Notes: generated by a model not told the origin, from the sequence alone. A stretch of 32,234 bases of DNA from an uncultured Acetobacteraceae bacterium (GCA_903895595.1 CAITUP010000146.1:1-32234); one strand, 5' to 3'. Positions 7,263 through 15,424 are shown, counted from the first letter of the stretch. Translations and numbers: made by a program.

Positions 7263-8645
7263 TCAATCCCCGGCCGGCGCTGCCTCGGCTCGGGATATAT
7301 GGCGTTGCGCCTCGACTTCGCGTTGCGAACGCTTGAGGGCACCGCTCTTCCTGTCACGTCGTCCGATCGGTTTTTCGATCCCGAAATAAGCGGACGCTTC
7401 CGACATATCCATGCGGATCAAGGTGGGATCGCCAAGGGAAATCTTGCCCACCGTTCGCACCGGTTCGATACCCAGGGCCTTCATCAAAGCGCCAGCAACC
7501 GCACGCCCGAGCGGCGGGGGCACGGAATTGCCGATTTGGCGCGCGCCGTGCCATTTCGTGGTGTGAAAGCGGAACCAATCTGGGAACCCGTGCAGGCGCG
7601 CCATTTCCCGCACCGTCACGCAGCGCGGCAGCGCGTAATGTATGGGGCGTGGGCTGGTGAATGCCCCGCGCGCCGCATCCGTGCCGGCCCGTAAGGTATT
7701 GCTCAGGCCGGTGCCGCTTAATTTGAAAAAGCGGGAGATGGGCTCGACTTCCCCCGGCACGGTTGCCGCGAAACGGCGACGGGAGATGTCGGTGTGATCG
7801 GTCCGCGCGCTGGATGTCAGAACGGCCGGGTTCCATTCGCGAACATGCCCGAAATGCCACGCATCGTTCGCCAGGCACCGCATCTCGCGCGCATAGGCAC
7901 TCGGCTCCCGCCATTTTCCCGGTAGAACTTCGTCGGTCGTGAGCAAAGCGTCGAATCCATCGGCATCGGGAAGGTCGCCGAGCGCGTCCTCGCAGGTGGG
8001 ACCTTTGGGTTGCGGGCGCCAATCGTTGTCGGCCGGGCTGGTCGCCTTCGCCGGGTAAGCCGGCATCGGCAACCCCTTGCGGGCGCCATAGAGGAACAAA
8101 CGCTCCCGATGCTGCGGCGTGCCGTAATCGGCGGCGTCGAGGACCTGCCACGGCAACAGCACATTATAGCCGATTGCGTCGAAAGCGGCGATCAGCTCGT
8201 CCAGGAAGGCTCGATGGCTGCCGACGGTAAGGCCTTTGACATTCTCGAACACGAAATAGGACGCTTGCAGCTCGCCGACGATACGCACGAATTCCCGCAC
8301 CAATGAATTGCGCGGGTCGTCGAGGACGCGTTGTCCGATCAGCGAGAAACCTTGGCACGGTGCGCCGCCGAAGACGATATCGACCTGACGGTCCCCGATG
8401 CCGGCGGCTTCGCGGATTGCGGCGCCGGTCAGCCCGACCACCGAACGCGGCAGAACGGCACAGTCCGGGAAATTGAACTTGTGAACGGCGGCATGGATCG
8501 GATCGATCTCGACCGCACCCACGACATCGAAACCGGCTTGTTCGAACCCGAGGCTCAGCCCGCCCGCGCCGGCAAACAGATCGATCCCAATCGGTCGCAC
8601 GGCCATTCCTTCATGCAGCGGCGATGAGGCGCTGGGCTCCACCAT
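7263..8645 (-). CDS. dcm: DNA (cytosine-5-)-methyltransferase
   Basis: A 460-residue C5 DNA methyltransferase transferring methyl from S-adenosylmethionine to cytosine. The motifs are in order: I, IDLFAGAGGLSLGFEQAG (about 21-38); IV, GGAPCQGFS with catalytic C97; VI, FENVKG with E134; VIII, QHRERLFLYGA; IX, MARLHGFPDW; X, QIGNSVPPPLG. The target-recognition region lies between VIII and IX. About 70 charged residues follow motif X, an unusually long tail. Two starts are possible: ATG at 8645, overlapping the end of vsr by 35 nt, or ATG at 8606, 4 nt after the vsr stop but with AAGGA directly abutting it. The second still keeps motif I. The neighbouring vsr suggests an m5C mark made at a sequence where deamination repair is needed. 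No adjacent restriction enzyme is evident. Confidence 0.93.
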   Translation of the reverse strand: MVEPSASSPLHEGMAVRPIGIDLFAGAGGLSLGFEQAGFDVVGAVEIDPIHAAVHKFNFPDCAVLPRSVVGLTGAAIREAAGIGDRQVDIVFGGAPCQGFSLIGQRVLDDPRNSLVREFVRIVGELQASYFVFENVKGLTVGSHRAFLDELIAAFDAIGYNVLLPWQVLDAADYGTPQHRERLFLYGARKGLPMPAYPAKATSPADNDWRPQPKGPTCEDALGDLPDADGFDALLTTDEVLPGKWREPSAYAREMRCLANDAWHFGHVREWNPAVLTSSARTDHTDISRRRFAATVPGEVEPISRFFKLSGTGLSNTLRAGTDAARGAFTSPRPIHYALPRCVTVREMARLHGFPDWFRFHTTKWHGARQIGNSVPPPLGRAVAGALMKALGIEPVRTVGKISLGDPTLIRMDMSEASAYFGIEKPIGRRDRKSGALKRSQREVEAQRHISRAEAAPAGD

Positions 8646-9078
8646 CCAGGAACGCTACCATCTCGTCCGTGAGCGCGTCGAGCGTGCGGAGCTGACACTG
8701 CCAAACGGTCACTACCCCCCACCCCATCGCCCGCAGCTCGGCTTCCTTCGCGGCGTCGCGGGTTCGGTTGGCGTCCAGCTTCGGCGCCCAGTAGTCCAGT
8801 CGAGATTTCGGCGGTTGTCCGATCTTGCACCCGTGCGCATGCCAGAAGCAGCCATGGACAAAGATCGCCTTCCGGCGGCCGGGAAACACGATGTCCGGCT
8901 TGCCCGGCAGGTGCTTCGCATGCAGCCTGAAACGATACCCCAACCCATGCAACCGCCGCCGCACGATCTGCTCGGGTGTCGTGTTCTTGCCGCCGATGCG
9001 CGCCATGAGGGCGCTGCGGCTCTCTGCTGTGCGGTTGTCGGTCATGCGGACGCCTGCGACTCGGGATTTCGCTGCCAT
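8611..9078 (-). CDS. vsr: Very short patch repair endonuclease Vsr
   Basis: A 155-residue Vsr endonuclease, which nicks DNA beside T:G mismatches arising from deaminated 5-methylcytosine. Numbered from the ATG at 9078, the key residues sit at a constant +11 offset from the E. coli enzyme: catalytic D62, H75 and H80, and zinc ligands C77, H82, C84 and C128 (motifs [23 protein letters not shown] and TVWQCQL). All expected active-site and zinc residues are present, so it should be active. A second in-frame ATG (M12, MTDNRTAE) could be the true start. It is the first gene of a vsr-dcm unit, with the methyltransferase starting within or just after its 3' end. Confidence 0.95.
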   Translation of the reverse strand: MAAKSRVAGVRMTDNRTAESRSALMARIGGKNTTPEQIVRRRLHGLGYRFRLHAKHLPGKPDIVFPGRRKAIFVHGCFWHAHGCKIGQPPKSRLDYWAPKLDANRTRDAAKEAELRAMGWGVVTVWQCQLRTLDALTDEMVAFLDGGAQRLIAAA

Positions 9079-9181
9079 TGTATGCGGCGGTGACGCGAAC
9101 CGACAGCATCACCCCGCTTCACCCTCCGGCAGCGTGCATGCTACAGGGTCGCTTCCGTATCCCCCCGCCCCTCAGGACCCC

Positions 9182-10486
9182 ATGAACGAGCAGCTCCCCG
9201 CCGCCAGCCTCCAACGCTTCTTCTCCGCCCCGCTGGCGGAAACCGACCCCGAACTTGCCGCCGCGATCGGCAATGAGTTGCACCGCCAGCAGGACGGGAT
9301 CGAGCTGATCGCGTCGGAAAACGTCGTGTCCGCCGCCGTGCTGGAAGCGCAAGGCTCCGTCCTGACCAACAAATATGCCGAGGGTTACCCCGGCCGCCGC
9401 TACTACGGCGGCTGCGTCTACGTGGACGTGGCGGAAACCCTGGCGATCCAGCGCGCGACCAAACTGTTCGACTGCGCCTTCGCCAACGTCCAGCCGCACT
9501 CCGGCGCGCAGGCCAACCAGGCCGTGTTCCTGGCGTTGTGCCAGCCGGGCGACACCGTTCTGGGCATGAGCCTCGCGGCCGGCGGCCATCTGACGCACGG
9601 TGCCGCACCCAACCTGTCGGGCAAATGGTTCAACGCCATCCAATACGGCGTCCGCAAGGAAGACGGCATCCTGGATTATGAGGAACTGGAGCAGAAGGCC
9701 CGCGCCCACAAGCCCAAGCTGATCATCGCCGGCGGCTCCGCCTATCCGCGCTTCATCGATTTCGCGCGTATTCGCGCGGTCGCGGATGAAGTCGGGGCGT
9801 ATTTCATGGTGGACATGGCGCATTTCGCCGGTCTGGTTGCCGCCGGGCTGTTCCCGAGCCCGCTGCCGCATGCGCATGTGGTGACGACCACGACCCATAA
9901 GACCCTGCGCGGCCCGCGCGGCGGTATGATCCTGTCCAACGACCTGGACCTGGGCAAGAAGATCAACTCCGCCGTGTTCCCCGGCCTGCAGGGCGGGCCG
10001 CTGATGCATGTCATCGCCGGCAAGGCCGCCGCCTTCGCGGAAGCGCTGCGCCCCGATTTCCGCGTCTACCAGAAGGCGGTGCAGGACAACGCCCGCGTGC
10101 TGGCGGAAACCCTGAAAACCCAGGGCCTGGACATCGTCAGCGGCGGCACCGATTGCCATCTGATGCTGGTGGACCTCCGCCCCAAGAACGTCACCGGCAA
10201 GGCGGCCGAGGCGTCGTTGGAGCGTGCGCACATGACCGCCAACAAGAACGCCATCCCCTACGATCCCGAGAAACCGACCATCACCTCCGGCATTCGGCTC
10301 GGCTCCCCCGCCGCCACATCGCGCGGCTTCGGTGAGGCGGAATTCCGCGAAATCGGGCTGATGATCAACGACGTGCTGGAGGGACTCGGGCGTTCCAACG
10401 ACGGCACGAACGCGGCCATCGAGGCCGCGGTCGGTGCGCGGGTGCAGGCCATGTGCGCCCGCTTCCCGATGTATCCGGGGCGCTGA
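9182..10486 (+). CDS. glyA: Serine hydroxymethyltransferase
   Basis: A 434-residue PLP enzyme interconverting serine and glycine with transfer of the one-carbon unit to tetrahydrofolate. The signatures include [20 protein letters not shown], the [14 protein letters not shown] motif, and the cofactor lysine K240 in [16 protein letters not shown]. Length and motifs are those of a complete bacterial GlyA. The ATG at 9182 is chosen because the protein then begins at the conserved N-terminus and AGGA lies 5 nt upstream; the frame is open further upstream but overlaps vsr antisense. nrdR follows 6 nt after the stop. glyA-nrdR leading into the rib genes is the standard alphaproteobacterial order, here interrupted after nrdR. 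Confidence 0.97.
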   Translation: MNEQLPAASLQRFFSAPLAETDPELAAAIGNELHRQQDGIELIASENVVSAAVLEAQGSVLTNKYAEGYPGRRYYGGCVYVDVAETLAIQRATKLFDCAFANVQPHSGAQANQAVFLALCQPGDTVLGMSLAAGGHLTHGAAPNLSGKWFNAIQYGVRKEDGILDYEELEQKARAHKPKLIIAGGSAYPRFIDFARIRAVADEVGAYFMVDMAHFAGLVAAGLFPSPLPHAHVVTTTTHKTLRGPRGGMILSNDLDLGKKINSAVFPGLQGGPLMHVIAGKAAAFAEALRPDFRVYQKAVQDNARVLAETLKTQGLDIVSGGTDCHLMLVDLRPKNVTGKAAEASLERAHMTANKNAIPYDPEKPTITSGIRLGSPAATSRGFGEAEFREIGLMINDVLEGLGRSNDGTNAAIEAAVGARVQAMCARFPMYPGR

Positions 10487-10492
10487 ACCGCC

Positions 10493-10957
10493 ATGCGCTG
10501 CCCGTTCTGCGGCTCCGACGATACGCAGGTGAAGGATAGCCGTCCCACCGAGGACAACGGTGCCATCCGCCGCCGCCGTTTCTGCGGCAATTGCGGGCAG
10601 CGTTTCACGACCGTCGAGCGCGTGCAGCTGCGGGAGCTGACGGTGATCAAGACCGACGGCCGCCGGGTGCCGTTCGATCGCGACAAGCTGGCGCGCTCCA
10701 TCCGCGTATCGTTACGCAAACGCCCGATTCAGGAGGAACGGATCGAGCGGATCGTGAACTCCATCGTTCGCCAGTTGGAAGCCTCCGGCGACAGCGATGT
10801 GCCGAGCAAACAGATCGGGGAGCTGGTGATGGATACGCTGAAGGAACTGGACAAGGTGGCGTATGTTCGGTTCGCGAGCGTTTACCGGAATTTCCGGGAA
10901 GCGAAGGATTTCGAGGATTTCGTCGGTGGGTTGGGCGAGGGCGGGGTGTTGGAGTAG
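10493..10957 (+). CDS. nrdR: Transcriptional repressor NrdR
   Basis: A 154-residue NrdR, the nucleotide-sensing repressor of ribonucleotide reductase genes. The N-terminal zinc ribbon uses C3, C6, C31 and C34 ([17 protein letters not shown] and [13 protein letters not shown]). It is followed by the ATP-cone domain ([20 protein letters not shown] and [18 protein letters not shown]), which binds ATP or dATP and controls oligomerisation. It lies 6 nt after glyA and is surely co-transcribed with it. In many relatives ribD follows directly; here about 5.6 kb of other genes intervene. Confidence 0.96.
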   Translation: MRCPFCGSDDTQVKDSRPTEDNGAIRRRRFCGNCGQRFTTVERVQLRELTVIKTDGRRVPFDRDKLARSIRVSLRKRPIQEERIERIVNSIVRQLEASGDSDVPSKQIGELVMDTLKELDKVAYVRFASVYRNFREAKDFEDFVGGLGEGGVLE

Positions 10958-11006
10958 GTGGGACCGTAACACCCGGTTTGCCATCCGCCCGCTCTCGCCG
11001 CCTCCC

Positions 11007-11037
11007 ACCCGTCATCCCCGCGCTTGTCTCGGAACCA
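11007..11037 (+). repeat. Dispersed intergenic repeat, diverged copy
   Basis: This 31-nt stretch begins ACCCGTCATCCC and ends AACCA. It closely resembles 32115-32145 at the other end of the window, with a few substitutions and a shifted G. Both copies are intergenic. It lies at the left edge of the accessory block that separates nrdR from ribD. Confidence 0.45.
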
Positions 11038-11114
11038 ATCCCGGCACGCGTCCGCGCCGCATCGCCACCGGGAAGCCTTTGAACCACCCCACTATCCCCG
11101 ATAAACTACCCCCC

Positions 11115-11360
11115 ATGACAATCGTCCTGACCCCCGACCAGCAGGCCTGGATCGACGAGCAAGCGGAACGCGGCCGCTACCCATCGGTCCAAGCCGCGAT
11201 CACGCAGCTGCTCGACGAACGCATCATGGAATTGGATATCGAGGACGACGACCTCGCCTGGGCCAAGCCGCTGGCCGATGAAGGGCTCGCGGATATCGCC
11301 GCCGGTCGGGCCATGACCTTAGAGGCGCATCGGGCGCGCAACCGTGCTCGGCTAGCCTGA
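11115..11360 (+). CDS. Orphan ParD-like antitoxin
   Basis: An 81-residue protein resembling ParD/ribbon-helix-helix antitoxins. The N-terminal MTIVLTPDQQAWIDEQAERG is the usual short beta strand plus helix, followed by a GRYPSVQAAITQLLDERI helix. The acidic C-terminal half (LDIEDDDLAWAKPLADEGL and onwards) would bind a toxin. The usual ParE/RelE partner does not follow: the next 50 nt carry no open frame. It is therefore an orphan, or it works with a remote toxin. It lies at the left side of an accessory block together with other toxin-antitoxin genes. Confidence 0.65.
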   Translation: MTIVLTPDQQAWIDEQAERGRYPSVQAAITQLLDERIMELDIEDDDLAWAKPLADEGLADIAAGRAMTLEAHRARNRARLA

Positions 11361-11380
11361 TGCATGGTCCGTGATTCCGA

Positions 11381-11408
11381 TTGCCACTAGGCGCCAATGA
11401 CGTATAAT
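11381..11408 (+). promoter_or_regulatory. Sigma-70-type promoter of the HigBA-like pair
   Basis: TTGCCA at 11381-11386, a 16-bp spacer and a perfect TATAAT at 11403-11408 form the best sigma-70 promoter seen in the window. The predicted transcription start falls at about 11414-11415, on the first ATG of the toxin gene. The mRNA would thus be leaderless, or translation begins at the second ATG (11429). Confidence 0.6.
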
Positions 11409-11413
11409 CAGGC

Positions 11414-11764
11414 ATGCCACACGTACCCATGACCGTGGTTGAATTGCCGCTTTTTCTGCGTCTCGCCCGCGACGTTTGGGATGAGGCGGAGCGGGCGGCG
11501 TTCGTCGATTACATCGCTCGTAATCCCGACGCTGGCGATGTCATTCCGGGAACGGGAGGGGTGCGGAAGGTGCGTTGGCAGAAAAGCGGGACCGGCAAAC
11601 GTGGAGGAGCCGGGGTCGTATATTTCTATCACGACACGCGGATGCCGGTGTTTCTGATTTTGGTTTACGCCAAGGCCCGGCAAGGGGACATGACGCCGGA
11701 TGAAAAGAGGAAAGTGACGGCGCTCGCGGGCGCGCTGCGCGACGAGTATCTGCAAGGGGACTAA
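11414..11764 (+). CDS. RelE/HigB-type toxin
   Basis: A 116-residue toxin of the RelE/HigB superfamily of ribosome-dependent mRNA interferases. Features seen are GGVRKVRWQKSGTGKRGGAG (positively charged central strands with RKVRW), VVYFYHDTRMPVFLILVYAK (the conserved strand pair) and TPDEKRKVTALAGALRDEYL (C-terminal helix). These fit the HigB-2/DUF1044 type that pairs with a downstream helix-turn-helix antitoxin. The ATG at 11414 coincides with the predicted transcription start; MTVVELPLF at 11429 is an alternative start. The antitoxin gene begins 4 nt after the stop. Toxin-first order is typical of higBA. It appears intact. Confidence 0.8.
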   Translation: MPHVPMTVVELPLFLRLARDVWDEAERAAFVDYIARNPDAGDVIPGTGGVRKVRWQKSGTGKRGGAGVVYFYHDTRMPVFLILVYAKARQGDMTPDEKRKVTALAGALRDEYLQGD

Positions 11765-11768
11765 GGAC

Positions 11769-12059
11769 GTGACCAAATTCGGCGACGATCTGATTCAGGG
11801 CCTGACCGAAGCCTTGGCCTTCGCGCGGGGCGACAAGACCGGTGCTGCGGTGCACACGGTCGAGATACCCGACGTGCGAGCGATCCGCCGGAAGCTGCAT
11901 ATGTCGCAGCACGCATTCGCCGACGCGTTCCGTATTCCGGTAGCGACACTGAAAAATTGGGAGCAGGGGCGGCGGGCGCCGGATGCTCCGGCGATGGCTT
12001 ACCTTCAGGCGATCGCGCGGCGGCCGGAGGCGATACGGGAGGCGTTTCAGGAGGGGTGA
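11769..12059 (+). CDS. HigA/NadS-type helix-turn-helix antitoxin
   Basis: A 96-residue antitoxin with a Cro/C1-type helix-turn-helix: VRAIRRKLHMSQHAFADAFR continuing IPVATLKNWEQGRRAPD (about residues 37-75). SQHAFADAF and ATLKNWEQG are the two DNA-contacting helices. The N-terminal helix probably contacts the toxin. It starts with GTG at 11769, preceded by AAGGAC, 4 nt after the toxin stop. It matches the NadS-like antitoxins found behind HigB/RelE toxins. It would neutralise the toxin and repress the shared promoter at 11381-11408. Confidence 0.82.
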   Translation: MTKFGDDLIQGLTEALAFARGDKTGAAVHTVEIPDVRAIRRKLHMSQHAFADAFRIPVATLKNWEQGRRAPDAPAMAYLQAIARRPEAIREAFQEG

Positions 12060-12217
12060 GAGGGTCCGAGGGCAGAAGTTAAGACTTACGTACGGGGTGC
12101 AAAGCTTCGATCTGACTGGGATTTTCCCGCGCGGAGGTTTCGTCCCAAACAATCGCCAATTTCCTGGACAAGCCAACGGATACGGGCCTCAATGTGGCGC
12201 TTATGGAGATTTCAGCG

Positions 12218-12454
12218 ATGACCGAAAGTGCCGTTGTACGCGCCCGCTCTGCTGTTCTCGCTTCCATGGGACTAACCCTGTCGGATGCTTTCCGGATGCT
12301 CCTGAAGCGCGTGGCGAAGGAGAAAGCCTCGCCGTTCGAGCCGCTTACTCCGAATGCGGAAACGATTGCGGCGATGCGGGAGGCACGCAGCGGCGAGCTG
12401 CCGCGTTTCAAGACAGTCGAAGATCTGATGCGGGACTTGAATGCGGGAGATTGA
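12218..12454 (+). CDS. RelB/DinJ-type antitoxin with internal deletion
   Basis: A 78-residue antitoxin of the RelB/DinJ family. The body is typical: ASMGLTLSDAFRMLLKRVAK (ribbon-helix-helix), EKASPFEPLTPNAETIAAMR and a C-terminal DLMRDLNAGD helix. The N-terminus reads VVRARSAVLASMGL. In the family, VRARID is followed by about ten residues of helix (a pattern like PxLKxEAExVL) before this point, so roughly ten residues seem to be missing in frame, removing the first helix. The start at 12218 is preferred because GGAGAT lies upstream. The next gene, a truncated toxin, overlaps by 14 nt. DNA binding may be impaired. Confidence 0.7.
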   Translation: MTESAVVRARSAVLASMGLTLSDAFRMLLKRVAKEKASPFEPLTPNAETIAAMREARSGELPRFKTVEDLMRDLNAGD

Positions 12455-12557
12455 ACACACCACGCAGTTTAAACGCGACATCAAACGGGAGCTGCTCAGC
12501 GAGATCGCTCGGAGCTCCATCGTCAGCCGCAGGACCATTGTAGGGCTGACAATATGA
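12441..12557 (+). pseudogene. Truncated YafQ/RelE-family toxin remnant
   Basis: An ATG at 12441 inside the antitoxin's 3' end opens a 38-codon frame beginning [17 protein letters not shown]. This is the characteristic start of YafQ-type toxins (pattern of the form MRxIExTxQFKRDxKRE). After residue 17 the similarity ends abruptly. None of the three frames contains the remaining 70 or so residues, including the catalytic histidine region. The stop TGA overlaps the ATG of the SEC-C frame at 12554. The toxin is therefore inactivated by a deletion junction near 12491. Confidence 0.7.
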
Positions 12558-14090
12558 CCACCGACTGGCCGAAAACTGGCCGGAATGCGCCATGCCCTTG
12601 TGGCAGTGGCCGGAAATACAAGCATTGTTGTGGCAATTTTCCGGTAATCCGAGACCGCAATCGGCGTCGCCCGAGGTGATTCGAGCCCTCGAAGGACACT
12701 ATGCCAAGGAACGCATCCGGCAGGAGCAACAGGGTCTAGGTAAGCCGATCATCGCCGCACGATTCAACGATTATCAAATCGTCGCCGTTGGCAATACCGT
12801 ACATTGGTCTCCGAAGGCGAAGACGTTTCCCGACTTCCTAGGCGAATATATCAAACGCGTCCTAGGGTCGGATTGGGGCAACGCCGAAATCGCAAAACCG
12901 TTCGACGAGCGACATACGCTCTTGCAGTGGTATGACGGCTATTGCCGATACCAAGCTGCTACGATCAATATCCCAGGGGAAGTGAGTGGCGCAGTGATGA
13001 CGGGCGTCGTTGCCTGTTATCTTGGCACTGCCTACAGTCTCTACCTTCTCGATCACAATGTCGAACTACAGACCCGCCTTGTCCAGCGGCTAAAAAACCA
13101 GAAGGATTTTCAGGGCGCATATTATGAACTCATCGTCGCGAATGCACTAATCCGTGCAGGCTTTAAATTGACCTTGGAAGACGAGACAGATTCATCCACC
13201 AAGCACTGCGAATTTGCGGCTGTCTCGCAGCGCTCTGGGAAGAAATATTGTGTCGAGGCTAAAATGCGCGCGGTAATTGGCTTACTGGGTGCCGACGACA
13301 AAGATGGAACTAAGAAGTCCAATCCGCTATCACACATGATCAAGCACCTGAACGCCGCATTGGCAAAACCGGCGACGGACGACCGGCTGATATTTATTGA
13401 CCTGAACACCGACGCTACGCTCGGAGCCGACGGCAAACCCACATGGACGCATCACTCCTTCACACGGTTGGAGCGATTCGAACGCGACGAACTGGCCACC
13501 GACGTCGCGGCCTACGTGTTCATCTCGAACACACCCTTTCACAGGATGCTGAACGAACCGCAACACACCGCGCTTGCGGCATTTGGCTTGGGCATACCGG
13601 ATTTCAACCGACCCGGTACGGTCCGGTTGACCGATATATATCGGCAACGGCGGAAACACGCTGATGCTTTTCAGATCGCGGAGGCATTTATGAAATATCC
13701 TCAGCTTCGGACGACGTTCGATGGTAGTCTTCCTTGCGACAGCCACGCCCGATAATCGGAGAAACCTATTTGTTCGAAGGTGTGAGAAATTTGCCGATTC
13801 GCTAAGTGAGAATCTGCTTGCGACGGTAACAACCGCTTGCGTGTTGGAAGCGGAGAAGACCGCATATATCGGCGTCACCGATCAAAACGGCCGGTCGTAT
13901 ATTTTGGTTGAACCAATGACCGACCAACAAATCACCGATTACGAGGCTCACCCGGAGGCGTATTTTGGGATAATCTGGAAGGTCGGCAAAACTAGCAGCA
14001 ACAGATACGAGCTGTTCGCGTTCTTCATGGATTCGTCTACTGGTCTTAGCCGCACAACTCTGTTGGAGCGTTTAGCCACCCATCCGACCC
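12554..14090 (+). pseudogene. SEC-C motif gene split over three reading frames
   Basis: The N-terminus is at 12554-12679: [20 protein letters not shown] then KYKHCCG, a perfect SEC-C zinc-binding motif with four cysteines, running to TGA at 12677. From about 12660 the sequence continues in the -1 frame as [20 protein letters not shown] and stays open to TAA at 13753. Coding-like sequence then continues in other frames: [15 protein letters not shown] from about 13746, then SENLLATVTTACVLEAEKTA and YIGVTDQNG, fading by about 14090. The simplest reading is one ancestral gene of about 500 codons with two or three single-base frameshifts. Sequencing error, or slippage at the TTTT run at 12637-12640, is the alternative for the first shift. 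Base composition is visibly more AT-rich than the neighbours, suggesting transfer. Function is unknown. The right boundary is approximate. Confidence 0.55.
12592..13755 (+). CDS. Main open frame of the SEC-C protein (387 codons)
   Basis: This is the longest open segment of the SEC-C locus. Its first 22 or so residues are an out-of-frame reading of the zinc-motif DNA, so a real product would need a frameshift or another start. The remainder looks like a genuine soluble protein: [60 protein letters not shown] and [20 protein letters not shown] followed by AK. This last pair of segments (E in helix, C-E-F strand, then V-E-A-K) looks like a PD-(D/E)xK nuclease core with E-A-K as the last motif; that is inference from spacing. 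No close functional family was recognised beyond SEC-C association. Confidence 0.5.
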   Translation: MPLWQWPEIQALLWQFSGNPRPQSASPEVIRALEGHYAKERIRQEQQGLGKPIIAARFNDYQIVAVGNTVHWSPKAKTFPDFLGEYIKRVLGSDWGNAEIAKPFDERHTLLQWYDGYCRYQAATINIPGEVSGAVMTGVVACYLGTAYSLYLLDHNVELQTRLVQRLKNQKDFQGAYYELIVANALIRAGFKLTLEDETDSSTKHCEFAAVSQRSGKKYCVEAKMRAVIGLLGADDKDGTKKSNPLSHMIKHLNAALAKPATDDRLIFIDLNTDATLGADGKPTWTHHSFTRLERFERDELATDVAAYVFISNTPFHRMLNEPQHTALAAFGLGIPDFNRPGTVRLTDIYRQRRKHADAFQIAEAFMKYPQLRTTFDGSLPCDSHAR

Positions 14091-14113
14091 CGCGGCCCTC
14101 GGCGTATAACCGA

Positions 14114-14329
14114 TCAACGGACGGCGGCGCTCTCAGCGGTTCGCCCAGCGGCACGGGCCTCTACCCGAGCAATGCTATCGAGCAACCTCTGCCGGACGAC
14201 GTCAGCCGGCACGAACAACCCAGCCTCGGCCTCGGCATCGCTTTCCGCCAGCGCGGCCAACAGGTCGGCCTCGTCCGGCAACGGCGGCTCCCAATCGACG
14301 GAAGATCTATGGCTCGGTGCGTCGTTCAT
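14114..14329 (-). CDS. Small antitoxin-like protein, orphan
   Basis: A 71-residue acidic protein: DWEPPLPDEADLLAALAESD, then AEAEAGLFVPADVVRQRLLD and SIARVEARAAGR. The central pattern (S-x-A-x-x-x-A-G-x-x-V-x-x-x-x-V, then a helix ending S-I-A-R-x-E) is common in small uncharacterised antitoxin-like proteins of Alphaproteobacteria. The start at 14329 is chosen over an in-frame ATG at 14392 because homologous-looking sequence begins there; no clear Shine-Dalgarno sequence is present. No toxin gene is adjacent. Function is unknown. Confidence 0.5.
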   Translation of the reverse strand: MNDAPSHRSSVDWEPPLPDEADLLAALAESDAEAEAGLFVPADVVRQRLLDSIARVEARAAGRTAESAAVR

Positions 14330-14542
14330 GGGTCGAGCATAGCGGCGATCCGCCTTGCATTCCAGTCCGATCACCCCGGCCGCCCAGGCCAAATCGGCAG
14401 CACCGGCCGAACAGCCAAAACTATCAATAAAAATATTATCTTAAAACCCTCCACCCCAACCACGCTCCCCACCCTCGCGATCATCCAGACAGAGACGGCC
14501 AGCGTCCACGACATCATCGCAGCGTGGCAAACGTTGGCGCTA
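14330..14542. other. Intergenic region with an AT-rich patch
   Basis: This stretch separates the antitoxin-like gene from the end of the LysR gene. A patch at about 14410-14448 is nearly all A and T, in strong contrast to the surroundings, and could hold a promoter reading leftward into the antitoxin-like gene. A 48-codon hydrophobic frame beginning at the ATG at 14517 (-) is present but unsupported. Confidence 0.3.
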
Positions 14543-15424
14543 CTATTGACCCACCGCCCCCATCAACCACCCCCGAAACACTCCAAAAGCCGCATCCCGC
14601 CGCCGAGCCTCCCGGTAGACCAAATACCAGCCCATCCCCTTGGGCACCGACAGCCCGAACGGCGCCACCAGCCGCCCCGCCGCCAGATCGTCGTCCACAT
14701 ACGGTCGTATTCCTACCGCGACGCCCACCCCGTCTGCCGCGGCCTGCAATGCCTGCCCGTAGAACTCGAACACCGGCCCGTCCGCCGCGACGCCCTCCAC
14801 CTCGGCCGCCGCCAGCCATAACGGCCAATCCGCGGGCGCATGCGCCACACGCAGCAGGGTCGCCGCCCGCAAATCCTCGGGCGCCGCCAAAGAACGCCCT
14901 ACCGATGGCGCGCACACCGGCAGCAAATCCGCGGCGAACAGCGGCTCCGCCACCAGCCCCGGCCAATCCCCGCTGCCCATCTGAATCCCGCAGGTCCAAT
15001 CTGCCGCGAACGGCGCCGCCGCGCCGCCGGTCACGATTCGCACCTCCACCTCCGGCGCCGCTCGTCTAAAATCCGCCAGCCGAGGGATCAGCCAGCGGAT
15101 CGCGAAGGTCGGTCCCACGCCCACCGTCAACACCTGCCGAGACCCCTGTGTCACGATCTGTTCGGTCAGCGCCGCCAGAGACGCGAACAGCGGCGTCAAC
15201 CCGGCCTGATAGCGCCGCCCGGCTTCGGTCAGCACCAGCCCGTTCGGCCGGCGCTCGAACAACGCGACACCCATCCGGTCTTCCAGCAGCCGCACCATCC
15301 GGCTGACGGCGGCCGGGGACACGTGCAACTCGGTCGCCGCGGCCGCGAATCCGCCGCCGCGCGCCGCTGCCTCGAACGCCTTGATCCCGTTCAGATAGGG
15401 TAAGCCGGGCATCCGTACCCTCAC
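14543..15424 (-). CDS. LysR-family transcriptional regulator (GcvA-like)
   Basis: A 293-residue LysR-type regulator. The winged helix-turn-helix occupies about residues 10-70 (LNGIKAFEAAARGGGFAAAA, then TELHVSPAAVSRMVRLLEDR and MGVALFERRPNGLVLTEAGR), with the effector-binding domain following (LTVGVGPTFAIRWLIPRLAD onward). The GcvA-like subgroup is suggested by the short LPYLNGIKAFEAAAR start and the FAxRWLIPRL strand. Translation probably begins at GTG 15424, which has AGGA just upstream; ATG at 15412 is an alternative. The gene is divergent from a TauE/SafE permease with about 80 nt between them, the classical LysR arrangement. It probably controls that permease in response to its substrate. 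Confidence 0.9.
   Translation of the reverse strand: MRVRMPGLPYLNGIKAFEAAARGGGFAAAATELHVSPAAVSRMVRLLEDRMGVALFERRPNGLVLTEAGRRYQAGLTPLFASLAALTEQIVTQGSRQVLTVGVGPTFAIRWLIPRLADFRRAAPEVEVRIVTGGAAAPFAADWTCGIQMGSGDWPGLVAEPLFAADLLPVCAPSVGRSLAAPEDLRAATLLRVAHAPADWPLWLAAAEVEGVAADGPVFEFYGQALQAAADGVGVAVGIRPYVDDDLAAGRLVAPFGLSVPKGMGWYLVYREARRRDAAFGVFRGWLMGAVGQ

Noticed and set aside
12079-12411. 110-codon frame antisense to the RelB-like gene
   Set aside because: It mirrors the antitoxin coding frame; its product has no recognised features and no ribosome-binding site.
14372-14517. 48-codon hydrophobic frame on the - strand between the LysR and antitoxin-like genes
   Set aside because: No Shine-Dalgarno, no recognised family, and part of its hydrophobicity comes from an AT-rich patch that could equally be a promoter.
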